From: Mycolicibacterium litorale
GTDB taxonomy: Bacteria > Actinomycetota > Actinomycetes > Mycobacteriales > Mycobacteriaceae
Direction: 5' to 3'
Length of the DNA: 64,000 nt
Assembly (NCBI RefSeq): GCF_014218295.1
Contig: NZ_AP023287.1
Coordinates: 3,844,001-3,908,000, forward strand
Shown: one piece after another, positions 42,650-53,211 of the stretch
Layout: each line of letters begins with the position of its first letter
Position numbering within the stretch: the stretch's first letter is position 1
Made by a program: the position numbers and the translations under genes
Notes under the pieces: model-generated
Database searches by the model: none
Told to the model about the DNA's origin: nothing
The model's input: the letters and a program-made list of their open reading frames with translations, nothing else

Positions 42650-43969
42650 GTGACAGCCGCGTTGCTGACCGACAAATACGAACTGACGATGCTGGCGGCC
42701 GCGCTGCGGGACGGGACCGCGCACCGGCGCGCGACGTTCGAGATCTTCGCCCGCCGGCTGCCCGACGGCCGCCGCTACGGTGTGGTCGCCGGGACGGCGC
42801 GGTTCGTCGAGGCGTTGCGGGAGTTCACCTTCGACGATGCCGCACTCGCCGTGGTCGCCGACTTCCTCGACGACGACACGCTGCGCTACCTCGCCGGATA
42901 CCGCTTCTGCGGTGACATCGACGGCTACCCGGAAGGCGAGCTCTACTTCCCCGGCTCTCCCGTGCTGTCGGTGCACGGCACGTTCGCCGAGTGTGTGGTC
43001 CTCGAAACGCTGGCCCTGTCGGTCTTCAACCACGACTGCGCCATCGCCGCGGCCGCCGCCCGGATGGCCGGTGCGGCCCAGGGCCGGCCGCTGATCGAGA
43101 TGGGCTCGCGCCGCACCCACGAACAGGCCGCGGTCGCCGCCGCCCGGGCCGCCTATCTGGCCGGATTCGCCGGCACGTCGAATCTCGAGGCGCAACGCCG
43201 CTACGGCGTGCCCGCGCTCGGGACCAGCGCACACGCCTTCACACTGCTGCACACCACGGCCGACGGACCCGACGAGGTGGCCGCGTTCCGCGCCCAGGTC
43301 GACGCGCTCGGCGCGGACACCACCCTGCTGGTCGACACCTACGACATCACCACCGGCGTCGCCAACGCCGTCGAGGTGGCTGGTCCGGAGCTGGGCGCGG
43401 TGCGGATCGACTCCGGTGACCTCGGCGTGCTGGCCCGCCAGGTGCGGGCCCAGCTCGACGGCCTCGGTGCGACCCGGACCCGCATCGTCGTCTCCGGCGA
43501 TCTCGACGAGTTCGCGATCGCCGCGCTGCGCGCCGAACCGGTCGACATCTACGGCGTCGGCACGTCACTGGTCACCGGCTCCGGCGCACCGACCGCGGGC
43601 ATGGTCTACAAACTCGTCGAAGTCGACGGCCTGCCGGTGGAGAAACGCAGCAGCCACAAGGAGTCCCACGGCGGACGCAAGCAGGCCGGACGGCTGGTCA
43701 AACCGTCCGGGACCATCGTCGAGGAGGTCGTGCACCCCTACGGCGCACCGCCCGCCGGCGGCGTCGAGGCGGGCGGCTACGAGTTCCGCGCACTGACGGT
43801 GCCCCTGGTCCGCGGCGGCGAACCCGTCGGCGACCACACCCTCGACGCGGCGCGTGAGCGGGTCGCCGCGGGGCTGCACAGCCTGCCGTGGGACGGGCTG
43901 AAGCTCTCCCGCGGCGAGCCGGCGATCCCCACCCGCATGATCGCCCCCGCAGGCAGCGGACGACGGTAG
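42650..43969 (+). CDS. pncB: Nicotinate phosphoribosyltransferase
   Basis: A 439-residue enzyme of the NAD salvage pathway converting nicotinate to its mononucleotide. It shows [15 protein letters not shown] (the N-terminal TDxYxLTM motif), [55 protein letters not shown] (with the His that is phosphorylated in the family), VDTYDITTG and [13 protein letters not shown]. The GTG start fits a leaderless promoter. The order with dinG downstream matches Rv1330c-Rv1329c. The frame upstream overlaps clpS in antisense and is not coding. Confidence 0.95.
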   Translation: MTAALLTDKYELTMLAAALRDGTAHRRATFEIFARRLPDGRRYGVVAGTARFVEALREFTFDDAALAVVADFLDDDTLRYLAGYRFCGDIDGYPEGELYFPGSPVLSVHGTFAECVVLETLALSVFNHDCAIAAAAARMAGAAQGRPLIEMGSRRTHEQAAVAAARAAYLAGFAGTSNLEAQRRYGVPALGTSAHAFTLLHTTADGPDEVAAFRAQVDALGADTTLLVDTYDITTGVANAVEVAGPELGAVRIDSGDLGVLARQVRAQLDGLGATRTRIVVSGDLDEFAIAALRAEPVDIYGVGTSLVTGSGAPTAGMVYKLVEVDGLPVEKRSSHKESHGGRKQAGRLVKPSGTIVEEVVHPYGAPPAGGVEAGGYEFRALTVPLVRGGEPVGDHTLDAARERVAAGLHSLPWDGLKLSRGEPAIPTRMIAPAGSGRR

Positions 43970-43971
43970 CG

Positions 43972-45960
43972 GTGGCCACCCGCACCGAGGATTCCGCGGA
44001 GCGCGTCACCGACCTGCTGGCCGCGGCGGTGGCCGCGGTGGGCGGCGCCGAACGCTCCGGACAGGTCGAGATGGCCCGTGCGGTGGCCCGCGCGTTCGAC
44101 ACCGGTCAGCACCTGGCGGTGCAGGCCGGCACCGGCACCGGGAAATCGCTGGGCTACCTGGTGCCCGCAATCGCACACGCGGTGGCGGCCGAGCAACCGG
44201 TGGTGGTGTCGACGGCCACGATCGCCCTGCAGCGCCAGCTCGTCGACCGCGACCTGCCCCGGCTGGCGGACGCCCTGACCGGCGAACTGCCGCGCCGCCC
44301 GCGGTTCGCCCTGCTCAAGGGACGCGGAAATTACCTGTGCCTCAACAAGATCCACAACGGGACCGCCGGAACCCCGGAGGACCGGCCGCAGGAGGAACTG
44401 TTCGACGCGGTGGCGGCCACCGCGCTGGGCCGTGACGTGCAGCGGCTGACCGCGTGGGCGTCGGACACCGAGACCGGCGACCGCGACGAGCTGCGGCCCG
44501 GTGTCCCCGACCGGTCGTGGCGCCAGGTCAGCGTGTCGGCCCGGGAGTGCATCGGCGTCAGCCGCTGCCCGTACGGCACCGACTGCTTCGCCGAGAAGGC
44601 CCGCGCTAAGGCCGCCGACGTCGATGTCGTGGTGACCAACCACGCGCTGCTCGCGATCGACGCGATGTCGGATGCCGCGGTGTTGCCCGAACACAGCGCG
44701 GTGGTGATCGACGAGGCCCACGAGCTGGCCGACCGGGTCACCTCGGTGGCCACCGGTGAACTGTCGGCCACCTCGCTCGGTGCCGCCCACCGCCGGGTGG
44801 CGCGCCTGGTGGACGGCGAACTCGCCGACCGGCTGGAGGCGGCGGTCGCCAACGTGTCGTCGGCCATCCACGACGCGACGCCCGGCCGTATCGACCGGCT
44901 CGACGACGAGCTGGCCACCTACCTGACGGCGCTGCGCGACGCCGCCGACCGGGTGCGGACCGCGATCGACACCACACCGAGCGATCCGAAGGCCGCGGCC
45001 GCGCGCACCGAGGCGATGACGGCGCTGACCGACGTGCGCGACACCGCCGAACGGATCCTTGACTCCTTCGTCCCCGCCATCCCCGACCGCTACGACGTGG
45101 TGTGGCTGGACCACGAGGGCGGCAACTCCGGATCGGTCAGCGCGATCCTGCGGGTGGCGCCGCTGTCGGTGGCCGGCCTGCTGCGGACCCGGCTGTTCGA
45201 ACACGCGACCACGGTGCTCACCTCAGCCACCCTGACGCTGGGCGGCACGTTCGACGCGATGGCCCGCGCGTGGGGGTTGACCGAGACGACGTGGCACGGG
45301 ATCGACGTCGGGTCGCCGTTCGAGCACGCCAAGTCGGGCATCCTCTACATCGCCGCCCATCTTCCGCCGCCGGGGCGCGACGGAACCGGTTCTGCAGAAC
45401 AGCTGGCCGAGATCGAGGCGCTGATCACCGCCGCCGGCGGGCGCACGCTCGGGTTGTTCTCCTCGATGCGCGCGGCCAGGGCGGCCGCGGAGGTGATGCG
45501 GGAGCGCCTGGCCACCCCGGTGCTGTGCCAGGGCGAGGACACCACGTCGGCGCTGGTGGAACGGTTCGCCGACGATCCGCAGACCTCGTTGTTCGGCACG
45601 CTGTCGCTGTGGCAGGGCGTGGACGTGCCGGGTCCGTCGCTGTCGCTGGTGCTGATCGACCGGATCCCGTTCCCGCGCCCCGACGACCCTCTGCTGACCG
45701 CACGGCAGCGGGCCGTCACCGCCCACGGCGGCAACGGGTTCATGGCGGTGGCGGCCTCACACGCCGCGCTGCTGCTGGCCCAGGGCGCCGGCCGGTTGTT
45801 GCGCCGCACCGACGACCGCGGAGTCGTCGCGGTGCTGGACTCACGGATGGCCACCGCCCGCTACAGCGGCTTCCTGCGGGCATCGCTTCCGCCGTTCTGG
45901 GCCACCACCGACCCGGTCCGGGTGCGCGCCGCGCTCGAACGCCTCCGCGCGAGCGCCTGA
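43972..45960 (+). CDS. dinG: DinG-family ATP-dependent DNA helicase
   Basis: A 662-residue superfamily 2 helicase of the iron-sulfur XPD/DinG group. Motifs are QAGTGTGKSLGYLVPAIAHA (Walker A), VVIDEAHELADR (DEAH), LTSATLTLGG, and GTLSLWQGVDVPGPSLSLVLIDRIPF (motif V/VI region). Cysteines at NYLCLNKI and CIGVSRCPYGTDCF could hold a 4Fe-4S cluster. It unwinds damaged or R-loop-containing DNA. It starts with a GTG 2 nt after the pncB stop, so both are in one operon. Confidence 0.93.
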   Translation: MATRTEDSAERVTDLLAAAVAAVGGAERSGQVEMARAVARAFDTGQHLAVQAGTGTGKSLGYLVPAIAHAVAAEQPVVVSTATIALQRQLVDRDLPRLADALTGELPRRPRFALLKGRGNYLCLNKIHNGTAGTPEDRPQEELFDAVAATALGRDVQRLTAWASDTETGDRDELRPGVPDRSWRQVSVSARECIGVSRCPYGTDCFAEKARAKAADVDVVVTNHALLAIDAMSDAAVLPEHSAVVIDEAHELADRVTSVATGELSATSLGAAHRRVARLVDGELADRLEAAVANVSSAIHDATPGRIDRLDDELATYLTALRDAADRVRTAIDTTPSDPKAAAARTEAMTALTDVRDTAERILDSFVPAIPDRYDVVWLDHEGGNSGSVSAILRVAPLSVAGLLRTRLFEHATTVLTSATLTLGGTFDAMARAWGLTETTWHGIDVGSPFEHAKSGILYIAAHLPPPGRDGTGSAEQLAEIEALITAAGGRTLGLFSSMRAARAAAEVMRERLATPVLCQGEDTTSALVERFADDPQTSLFGTLSLWQGVDVPGPSLSLVLIDRIPFPRPDDPLLTARQRAVTAHGGNGFMAVAASHAALLLAQGAGRLLRRTDDRGVVAVLDSRMATARYSGFLRASLPPFWATTDPVRVRAALERLRASA

Positions 45961-46001
45961 GCTCACTATCCTGAAAACGAAGTGAGGCGGGAGGCGCCAG
46001 C

Positions 46002-47459
46002 ATGAGCCGACGGCAGATGTCCGGTGCCGCGAAGACCCCGCTGCTCGTGGTGGCCGCGGCGCTCCTGGTCGGGGCCTGCTCGACCACCGTGTCGGGCCGT
46101 CCCGTGTCGGTCTTCGACGATCCGTTCCGGGTGGCCGGGATGGTCGCCACCGACGGCCCGACCGGTCTGCGACCCGATGCCGAGGACCCCACCCGGGAGG
46201 TCACCGACACCGACGGCGGCGACACCGACGAACTGGCCGCCGCGGCGATCAGCGACATCGAGGAGTTCTGGGCGCAGGCCTTCCCGGAGACCTTCGACGG
46301 CGCGGAGTTCACCCCGGTCGACGCGCTGGTGTCCTGGGATTCCCGGGACTACGACGGCATGTTCTGCGGCACCGACACCATCGGCCTGGTGAACGCCGGG
46401 TACTGCCTCGACGACAACACGATCGGATGGGACCGCGGCGAACTGCTGCCCGCGCTGCGCGCCGCCAACGGTGACATGGGCGTCGCGCTGGTGCTCGCCC
46501 ACGAGTACGGGCACGCCATCGAACACCAGGCGCGGCTCAACAAGCCCGGCACCCCGGTACTGGTCGCCGAACAGCAGGCCGACTGCTTCGCCGGGGCGTA
46601 CATGCGCTGGGTCGCCGAAGGGTCGTCACGGCGGTTCTCGCTGAGCACCGGCGACGGTCTCAACAGCGTGCTGTCGGCGGTCGTGGCCTTCCGCGACCCG
46701 TTGTTCAGCGAGGCCGACCAGCTCGCCGGCATCGACGAGCACGGCTCGGCGTTCGAACGTGTCTCGGCCTTCCAGTTCGGCTTCACCGACGGGCCCGGCT
46801 CGTGCGCGGCGATCGACCTGCGTGAGATCGGCCAGCGCCGCGGCGATCTGCCGGTGCTGCTGCCCGAGGACCAGACCGGGGAACTGCCGGTGACCGCGGA
46901 CTCCGTGCGCGCCATCGTCGACGCGATGACCATCTCCTTCGAACCGGCCCAGCCGCCGCGGCTGGACTTCACACCCGACGCCGCCGAGAACTGCCCCGAC
47001 GCGCGGCCGAGTCCGCCGGTGTCGTACTGCCCGGCCACCAACACGCTCGTCGTCGACCTGCCCGAACTGCAGGCGCTGGGCGCACCGCAGGCGGACGTCG
47101 ACTCCAACGGTCTGGCGACCGGAGACAACACGGCCTACTCGGTGCTGATGTCGCGCTACCTGCAGGCCGTTCAGCACGAACAGGGCCTGGTGCTCGACAC
47201 CGCCGAGGCCGCGTTGCGCACCGCATGCCTGACGGGTGTGGCCACGACCGCACTGACCCGCGACGTCACCACCCCCGACGGCAGCACCATCGCGCTGACC
47301 GCCGGCGACCTCGACGAGGCGGTGTCGGGCATCCTCACCAACGGACTGGCCGCCGGCGACGTCAACGGTGATTCGGTGCCGTCGGGTTTCGCCCGCATCG
47401 ACGCGTTCCGCATCGGCGTGCTGGGTGACGAGCAGCGCTGCCTGACCCGTTTTCCGTGA
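46002..47459 (+). CDS. Lipoprotein zinc metalloprotease (HEYGH type)
   Basis: A 485-residue exported protein. The N-terminus has SRRQ, a hydrophobic stretch and a clear lipobox (LLVGAC, Cys about residue 27). The catalytic zinc motif is VLAHEYGHAIEHQ (HExGH), with a downstream EQQADCFAG that supplies a third ligand, as in YpfJ-like neutral zinc metallopeptidases. Several later Cys residues suggest disulfides. GGGAGG lies before the ATG, and TATCCT at 45967-45972 is a possible -10. It follows dinG by 41 nt. I do not recall a gene in this position in M. tuberculosis, so it may be an insertion. Confidence 0.88.
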   Translation: MSRRQMSGAAKTPLLVVAAALLVGACSTTVSGRPVSVFDDPFRVAGMVATDGPTGLRPDAEDPTREVTDTDGGDTDELAAAAISDIEEFWAQAFPETFDGAEFTPVDALVSWDSRDYDGMFCGTDTIGLVNAGYCLDDNTIGWDRGELLPALRAANGDMGVALVLAHEYGHAIEHQARLNKPGTPVLVAEQQADCFAGAYMRWVAEGSSRRFSLSTGDGLNSVLSAVVAFRDPLFSEADQLAGIDEHGSAFERVSAFQFGFTDGPGSCAAIDLREIGQRRGDLPVLLPEDQTGELPVTADSVRAIVDAMTISFEPAQPPRLDFTPDAAENCPDARPSPPVSYCPATNTLVVDLPELQALGAPQADVDSNGLATGDNTAYSVLMSRYLQAVQHEQGLVLDTAEAALRTACLTGVATTALTRDVTTPDGSTIALTAGDLDEAVSGILTNGLAAGDVNGDSVPSGFARIDAFRIGVLGDEQRCLTRFP

Positions 47460-47464
47460 GCGGA

Positions 47465-48304
47465 TCAGCCGGGCATGCGCACGACGTAGCCGGCTTCCAG
47501 CGCCACCCACAGCACACCGTCGGGATCGATCGCCATGCCGTGCGGTTCGCTGCCTGCGGGCAGGTCCATCGTCACCACCTCACCGTCACCGCTGACTCGG
47601 GCCAACTGGTCGGTGCCCCACAGGCTCACCCACACACCGTCCTGGGGGTCGGCGACGACCGCGTGCGGTTTACCTGGCAGGTCGATCTCCTGCAGCGCCC
47701 CGTCGAGTGGGATCCGGCCCAACTTGTCGGCGAGGATCTCGGTGAACCAGATCGCGTCGTCGTGGGTGGCGGTGATCCCGACGGGACCGGCCCCGCGGGT
47801 GGGGAGTTCGCGCACCGTCAGCCCGGCGGCCGGGTCGAGCCTCCCGATGGCGTTGCCCTCGTTGAGGGTGAACCACAGCGCGTCGTCAGGGCCGCGCGTG
47901 ATCATCGACGGCGTTCCACGGACCGGCCACTCGCTGATCCGGCCGTCGACGGTGATCCGCCCGACAGCGCCCGCGCCCATCTCGGTGAACCAGAGGGCGC
48001 CGTCGGCGCCGACGCAGATACCGAACGGCGCACTGCCCTGGCCGAGGAAGAACTCGGTCAGCTCACCGCTGGTGGTGATGCGGCCGATCCGGTCGTCGCC
48101 GTTGCGGGTGAACCACAGCGCCCCGTCGGGTCCGGACGTGATGACCGACGGGCGCGCCCCGGCGGCGACCGAAAAGCGGTCGACCGTACCGTCGGCGCCG
48201 ACCCGCGCGACGGCCCCGTCGTGGACGAGCGTCACCCACATCGCCCCGTCCGGACCGGCGGCCAGCGCGTAGGGCCCGCCCTCGATCGCGCGGACCGCGC
48301 TCAC
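47465..48304 (-). CDS. vgb: Virginiamycin B lyase-like seven-bladed beta-propeller
   Basis: A 279-residue protein made of seven repeats each containing an ALWFTE-like blade core. Residues needed in Staphylococcus aureus Vgb appear conserved with matching spacing: His214 (His228), Glu253 and His255 (Glu268, His270) in SEPHGMAIDP, and Glu270 (Glu284) in WVALEAG. Vgb opens the ring of type B streptogramins by a Mg-dependent elimination. The GTG start overlaps the glgP stop (GTGA), so it is co-translated with glycogen phosphorylase. There is no signal peptide. Antibiotic-lyase activity is plausible but a different lactone or metabolite is possible. Confidence 0.82.
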   Translation of the reverse strand: MSAVRAIEGGPYALAAGPDGAMWVTLVHDGAVARVGADGTVDRFSVAAGARPSVITSGPDGALWFTRNGDDRIGRITTSGELTEFFLGQGSAPFGICVGADGALWFTEMGAGAVGRITVDGRISEWPVRGTPSMITRGPDDALWFTLNEGNAIGRLDPAAGLTVRELPTRGAGPVGITATHDDAIWFTEILADKLGRIPLDGALQEIDLPGKPHAVVADPQDGVWVSLWGTDQLARVSGDGEVVTMDLPAGSEPHGMAIDPDGVLWVALEAGYVVRMPG

Positions 48305-50910
48305 GCCAGTGCGACCAGGCCGAGCTCGTCGTCGGCGGCCAGCAGCGGATGGTGCGGCAGCACCCGCACCGTGTAGCCGACCGGCCCGGCCACCGGCAAC
48401 GGCGTAGTGGTCGAGAAGATCTCGCTGCCGCCGTCGGCGGTGCCGGTGTGCGTCATCGGCACCGTCACCGGGTCGAGCAGGGTGTCGCTCGCATCAACCC
48501 GGCCGAGCACCGCCTGCACCGACACCTCGTCGGGGCGCAGACCGGCCAGCGCCACCGTGGCGGTCAACGTCAGCTCCGAGTTGATCAGCGGGGTGTCGGG
48601 CAGCCCCGAGCTGTCGACCTCGGTGACCGCCACATCGGGCCAGGCGTCCTGCACCCGGCGCCGGTAGTCGGCCAGCGCACTGGCCGCGCCGAACGCGACA
48701 CCGTCGACGTCCTCGACGGTGCGCCGCAGTGAGCGGGCAGCCGGCGCGTAGTACTTCTCGGTGTAGTCGCGCACCATTCGCGAAGCCAGCACCTTCGGGC
48801 CGAGCACCCGCAGCGTGTGGCGCACCATCTCCACCCAGCGCAGCGGAATGCCGTGCTCGTCGCGCTCGTAGAACCGCGGCGCCACCGACTTCTCGACCAG
48901 GTCGTAGAGGGCGGCGGCCTCCAGGTCGTCGCGGCGGGCCTCGTCGGCCAGACCGTCGGCGGTCGGGATCTCCCACCCGTTCTCGCCGTCGAACCACTCG
49001 TCCCACCACCCGTCGCGGATCGACAGGTTCAGCCCGCCGTTGAGCGCGCTCTTCATCCCGGAGGTGCCGCATGCCTCGAGCGGCCGCAGCGGATTGTTCA
49101 GCCACACGTCGCAGCCGTAGTACAGCTGGCGCGCCATCGACATGTCATAGTCCGGGAGGAACGCGATGCGGTGGCGCACCTCGGGCCGGTCGGCGAACCG
49201 CACGACCTGCTGGATCAGCGCCTTACCGCCGTCGTCGGCGGGGTGCGACTTGCCGGCGACGATCAGCTGCACCGGCCGGTCCTTGTCGAGCAGCAGCTTC
49301 TCCAGCCGGGCGGGGTCGCGCAGCATGAGCGTCAGCCGCTTGTAGGTGGGTACCCGCCGGGCGAAGCCGATGGTCAGCACGTCGGGATCGAAAGCGTTTG
49401 CGATCCAACCCAATTCGGCGTCGGCCGCACCGCGCTCCAACCACGACCGGCGCAACCGCGCCCGGACGTCCTCGACCAGGGCCCGGCGCAGCTGCGAGCG
49501 GATCCACCACAGGTGACCCGGGTCGACCTCCTTGAGGCGCTCCCAGGTATCGGATTCCCGCAGCAGGCCCAGGTCCTGGCTGCCCAGCAGTTCACGGCCG
49601 AGTTCGAGCCACTGCGGCGCCGCCCACGTCGGCGCGTGGACGCCGTTGGTGATCGAGCCGATCGGCACCTCCCCGGGGTCGAAGCCCGGCCACAGGTCGT
49701 TGAACATCTCCCGGCTGACCCGGCCATGCAGCAGCGACACTCCGTTGGCGCGCTGCGCCAACCGCAAACCCATGTGGGCCATGTTGAACTTCGACGGGTC
49801 GTCCTCGGCGCCGAAGCCGATGATCCGCTCCAGCGGCACCCCGGGAAGAAGCTGCGCGGTCGGCTCCGACGCGCTGCCCGCTGGCGCACCGAAGTAGCGC
49901 TGGATCATCTCGACCGGGAACCGGTCGATCCCGGCGGGCACCGGCGTGTGCGTGGTGAACACGGTCGAGGCCCGCACGACGGTGAGGGCGGTGTCGAAAT
50001 CCACTCCGGTATCGATCAATTCACGGATGCGCTCGACGCCGAGGAATCCGGCGTGGCCCTCGTTCATGTGGAACACCTCGGGCGCGGGCAGACCTTCGAT
50101 CTCGGTGAACGCCCGGATCGCCCGGACGCCGCCGATCCCGGCGAGGATCTCCTGTTTGATCCGGTGCTCCTGGTCGCCGCCGTAGAGGCGGTCGGTGACG
50201 CCGCGCAGTTCGTGGTCGTTCTCGGGGATGTCGGAGTCGAGCAGCAGCAAAGGGATCCGCCCCACCTGGGCGATCCAGATCCGGGCGCGCAGCGAGGCGC
50301 CGTCGGGCATCGCGAGTTCGACGAGGACCTGGTTGTCGTCGGCGTCGGTCAGCAGCCGCAACGGCAACCCCTGCGGATCCAGCGACGGATAGTTCTCGTG
50401 CTGCCAGCCGTCGCTCGTCAGCGACTGGCGAAAGTACCCGGAGCGGTAGTACAGGCCGACCGCGATCAGCGGCAGGCCCAGGTCGGATGCGGATTTCAGA
50501 TGATCGCCGGCGAGGATGCCGAGACCGCCGGAGTAGTTCGGCAGCACCTCGGCCACGCCGAACTCCATCGAGAAGTACGCGATGCCGTTGGGCAGCACCT
50601 CACCCTGTTCGAGCCGCTGCTGATACCACAGCGGCCGGCTCAGGTAGTCGTCGAGATCGGCGGCCAGTTCGTCGAGACGGCGCACGAACGACTCGTCGTG
50701 GGCGAGCTCGTCGAGGCGCGCGGGTTTGACGCCGCCGAGCAGCGCCACCGGATCGCAGCCGATCTGCTGCCACAGTTTCGGGTCGATGTCGGCGAACAGG
50801 TCCTGGGTCGGTTTGTCCCACGACCAGCGCAGGTTGATCGACAGCCGCTCGAGCGCGGCAAGCCGATCGGGAAGGTGGGCTCGGACGGTGAACCTACGCA
50901 GCGCTTTCAC
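48301..50910 (-). CDS. glgP: Alpha-glucan (maltodextrin) phosphorylase
   Basis: An 869-residue GT35 phosphorylase that releases glucose-1-phosphate from glycogen and malto-oligosaccharides. It has FSMEFGVAEVLPNYSGGLGILAGDHLKSASDLG, FHMNEGHAGFLGVERI, and FTTHTPVPAGIDRF. The PLP-containing half has GKSHPADDGGKALIQQV and NNPLRPLEACGTSGMKSALNGGLNLS. The long N-terminal DUF3417-type domain (about the first 110 residues) is usual in actinobacteria. It corresponds to Rv1328. GTG at 50910 fits a leaderless promoter. It is divergent from glgE. Confidence 0.95.
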   Translation of the reverse strand: MKALRRFTVRAHLPDRLAALERLSINLRWSWDKPTQDLFADIDPKLWQQIGCDPVALLGGVKPARLDELAHDESFVRRLDELAADLDDYLSRPLWYQQRLEQGEVLPNGIAYFSMEFGVAEVLPNYSGGLGILAGDHLKSASDLGLPLIAVGLYYRSGYFRQSLTSDGWQHENYPSLDPQGLPLRLLTDADDNQVLVELAMPDGASLRARIWIAQVGRIPLLLLDSDIPENDHELRGVTDRLYGGDQEHRIKQEILAGIGGVRAIRAFTEIEGLPAPEVFHMNEGHAGFLGVERIRELIDTGVDFDTALTVVRASTVFTTHTPVPAGIDRFPVEMIQRYFGAPAGSASEPTAQLLPGVPLERIIGFGAEDDPSKFNMAHMGLRLAQRANGVSLLHGRVSREMFNDLWPGFDPGEVPIGSITNGVHAPTWAAPQWLELGRELLGSQDLGLLRESDTWERLKEVDPGHLWWIRSQLRRALVEDVRARLRRSWLERGAADAELGWIANAFDPDVLTIGFARRVPTYKRLTLMLRDPARLEKLLLDKDRPVQLIVAGKSHPADDGGKALIQQVVRFADRPEVRHRIAFLPDYDMSMARQLYYGCDVWLNNPLRPLEACGTSGMKSALNGGLNLSIRDGWWDEWFDGENGWEIPTADGLADEARRDDLEAAALYDLVEKSVAPRFYERDEHGIPLRWVEMVRHTLRVLGPKVLASRMVRDYTEKYYAPAARSLRRTVEDVDGVAFGAASALADYRRRVQDAWPDVAVTEVDSSGLPDTPLINSELTLTATVALAGLRPDEVSVQAVLGRVDASDTLLDPVTVPMTHTGTADGGSEIFSTTTPLPVAGPVGYTVRVLPHHPLLAADDELGLVALA

Positions 50911-50918
50911 GTGGCTTT

Positions 50919-50924
50919 ACCTTA
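50919..50924 (-). promoter_or_regulatory. -10 element TAAGGT for leaderless glgP
   Basis: On the minus strand TAAGGT is followed by 8 nt and the GTG at 50910, with no Shine-Dalgarno sequence. On the plus strand of the same 193-nt intergenic region, TTGGGT (50977-50982) and TATAGG (50999-51004), 16 nt apart, may serve glgE. Confidence 0.5.
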
Positions 50925-51103
50925 CTGACTTCTGCGCGCGCCGCAGCGTCTCCCCGATTCCGTGACCTGCTTCGGGTTGGGTCGCGCACTACGGTGGGTA
51001 TAGGGCCGCGGAGAAGGTCTATCGAGAACCAACCGACACATAACCGACACAGTGGCCACACCGACGATGCTGGTGGTCGCGCCGATTTTGGTAAGGAGTG
51101 GTG

Positions 51104-53203
51104 GTGGCCGGCCGTATCGGAATCGATGACGTCGCGCCCGTGGTGTCCGGCGGTAGGTACCCGGCCAAAGCGGTGGTGGGTGAGGTGGTGCCGGTGCGCG
51201 CCACGGTGTGGCGGGAGGGCCACGACGCCGTCTCCGCGACGCTGGTGGTGCGCTATCACGGCACGACGTATCCCGAACTCGGGGAGGCCCCGGTGGGCCG
51301 GGTGACCGCCACCCGTCAGCCGCCGGAGGCCGTGCCGATCGAGGAGGTCGTCGCGCCGTCGCCGCGCATCAAACCGCAGGCGCTGCCGATGAGCCAGGGC
51401 CGCACGCCGGACGTCTTCCACGGTCAGTTCGTTCCCGACGCGGTCGGGTTGTGGACCTACCGCGTCGACGGCTGGGGTGACCCGATCGCGACGTGGCGCC
51501 ACAACGTGACCGCCAAACTCGACGCCGGGCAGAGCGAATCGGAGCTGAACAACGATCTGCTGGTCGGTGCCCGCCTGCTGGAGCGGGCCGCCACCGGGGT
51601 CCCCCGTCAGGACCGCTATCCGCTGATCGAGGCGGCCGAGCGGCTGCGCGAGCCGGGTGACCCGTTCTACCGGGCGGGTGCGGCGCTGGCCGCCGACGTC
51701 TCGGCCCTGCTCGAGCAGTACCCGTTGCGCGAATTGGTCACGCGCGGTGAGCAATACGGGGTCTGGGTGGACCGTCCGCTGGCCCGCTTCGGCTCGTGGT
51801 ACGAGTTCTTCCCGCGGTCCACCGGCGGCTGGGACAGCCACGGCAACCCGGTGCACGGCACGTTCGCCACCGCCACCAAGGCGCTGCCCCGCATCGCCCG
51901 CATGGGGTTCGACGTGGTGTACCTGCCGCCGATCCATCCGATCGGCAAGGTGCACCGCAAGGGTCCCAACAACAGCGTGACCGCCGGACCCAACGACGTC
52001 GGCTCCCCGTGGGCGATCGGCAGCGACGAGGGCGGGCACGACGCCGTGCACCCCGAACTCGGCACGATCGACGACTTCGACGAGTTCGTCGCGGCGGCAC
52101 GCGACGAAGGCCTCGAGGTGGCGCTCGACCTGGCGCTGCAGTGCGCACCGGACCATCCGTGGGCGCGCGAGCACCCGGAGTGGTTCACCGTGCTGCCCGA
52201 CGGCACCATCGCCTACGCGGAGAACCCGCCCAAGAAGTACCAGGACATCTATCCGCTGAACTTCGACAACGACCCGGCCGGGCTGTACATGGAAGTGCTG
52301 CGGGTGGTGCGGTTCTGGATCTCGCACGGGGTCAAGGTCTTTCGCGTCGACAATCCGCACACCAAACCGCCCAACTTCTGGGCGTGGCTGATCGGCGAGA
52401 TCAAGAACACCGATCCCGACGTGCTGTTCCTCGCCGAGGCGTTCACCCGGCCGGCGCGGCTGTACGGATTGGCCAAACTCGGCTACACGCAGTCGTACAC
52501 GTACTTCACCTGGCGCACCTCGAAGCAGGAGCTGACCGAATTCGGGCAGCAGATCGCCGAACACGCCGACTACGCGCGTCCCAACCTGTTCGTCAACACG
52601 CCCGACATCCTCCACGAGAGCCTGCAGCACGGCGGACCGGGCATGTTCGCGATCCGCGCGGTGCTGGCGTCGACGATGAGCTCGATCTGGGGTGTGTACT
52701 CCGGCTACGAACTCTTCGAGCACCGGCCGGTGCGCGAAGGCAGCGAGGAGTACCTGAACTCGGAGAAGTACGAGCTGCGGCCGCGCGACTTCGACGCCGC
52801 CCTCGCCGACGGGGAATCGCTGGAGCCGTTCATCACGCGGCTCAACGAGATCCGCCGGGTGCATCCGGCGCTGCACGAGCTGCGCACCATCACGTTCCAC
52901 TACCCCGACAACGACGCGATCCTGGCCTACAGCAAGTTCGACCCGACCACCGGTGACCAGGTGCTCGTCGTCGTGACGCTCAACCCATTCGGGCCCGAGG
53001 AGGCCACATTGTGGTTGGACATGGGCGCATTGGGAATGGAGCCTTACGACAGGTTCTGGGTGCGCGACGAGATCACCGGGGAGGAATACCAGTGGGGTCA
53101 GTCGAACTACGTGCGCATCGAACCCGCCCGCGCGGTGGCGCACGTGTTGAACATGCCCCAGGTGCCCGCCGACCAACGACTCAACCTACTGCGTAGGGAG
53201 TGA
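51104..53203 (+). CDS. glgE: Maltosyltransferase GlgE
   Basis: A 699-residue GH13_3 enzyme that extends alpha-1,4-glucans from maltose-1-phosphate. It has [21 protein letters not shown] at the N-terminus, [29 protein letters not shown] with the catalytic Asp nucleophile, [11 protein letters not shown] with the acid/base Glu, and [13 protein letters not shown]. In mycobacteria GlgE works with GlgB to make the glucan that later becomes capsule. The GTG at 51104 has AAGGAG 5 nt upstream; GTGs at 51098 and 51101 are equally in frame. glgB follows within 8 nt. Confidence 0.96.
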   Translation: MAGRIGIDDVAPVVSGGRYPAKAVVGEVVPVRATVWREGHDAVSATLVVRYHGTTYPELGEAPVGRVTATRQPPEAVPIEEVVAPSPRIKPQALPMSQGRTPDVFHGQFVPDAVGLWTYRVDGWGDPIATWRHNVTAKLDAGQSESELNNDLLVGARLLERAATGVPRQDRYPLIEAAERLREPGDPFYRAGAALAADVSALLEQYPLRELVTRGEQYGVWVDRPLARFGSWYEFFPRSTGGWDSHGNPVHGTFATATKALPRIARMGFDVVYLPPIHPIGKVHRKGPNNSVTAGPNDVGSPWAIGSDEGGHDAVHPELGTIDDFDEFVAAARDEGLEVALDLALQCAPDHPWAREHPEWFTVLPDGTIAYAENPPKKYQDIYPLNFDNDPAGLYMEVLRVVRFWISHGVKVFRVDNPHTKPPNFWAWLIGEIKNTDPDVLFLAEAFTRPARLYGLAKLGYTQSYTYFTWRTSKQELTEFGQQIAEHADYARPNLFVNTPDILHESLQHGGPGMFAIRAVLASTMSSIWGVYSGYELFEHRPVREGSEEYLNSEKYELRPRDFDAALADGESLEPFITRLNEIRRVHPALHELRTITFHYPDNDAILAYSKFDPTTGDQVLVVVTLNPFGPEEATLWLDMGALGMEPYDRFWVRDEITGEEYQWGQSNYVRIEPARAVAHVLNMPQVPADQRLNLLRRE

Positions 53204-53211
53204 TTACACGC

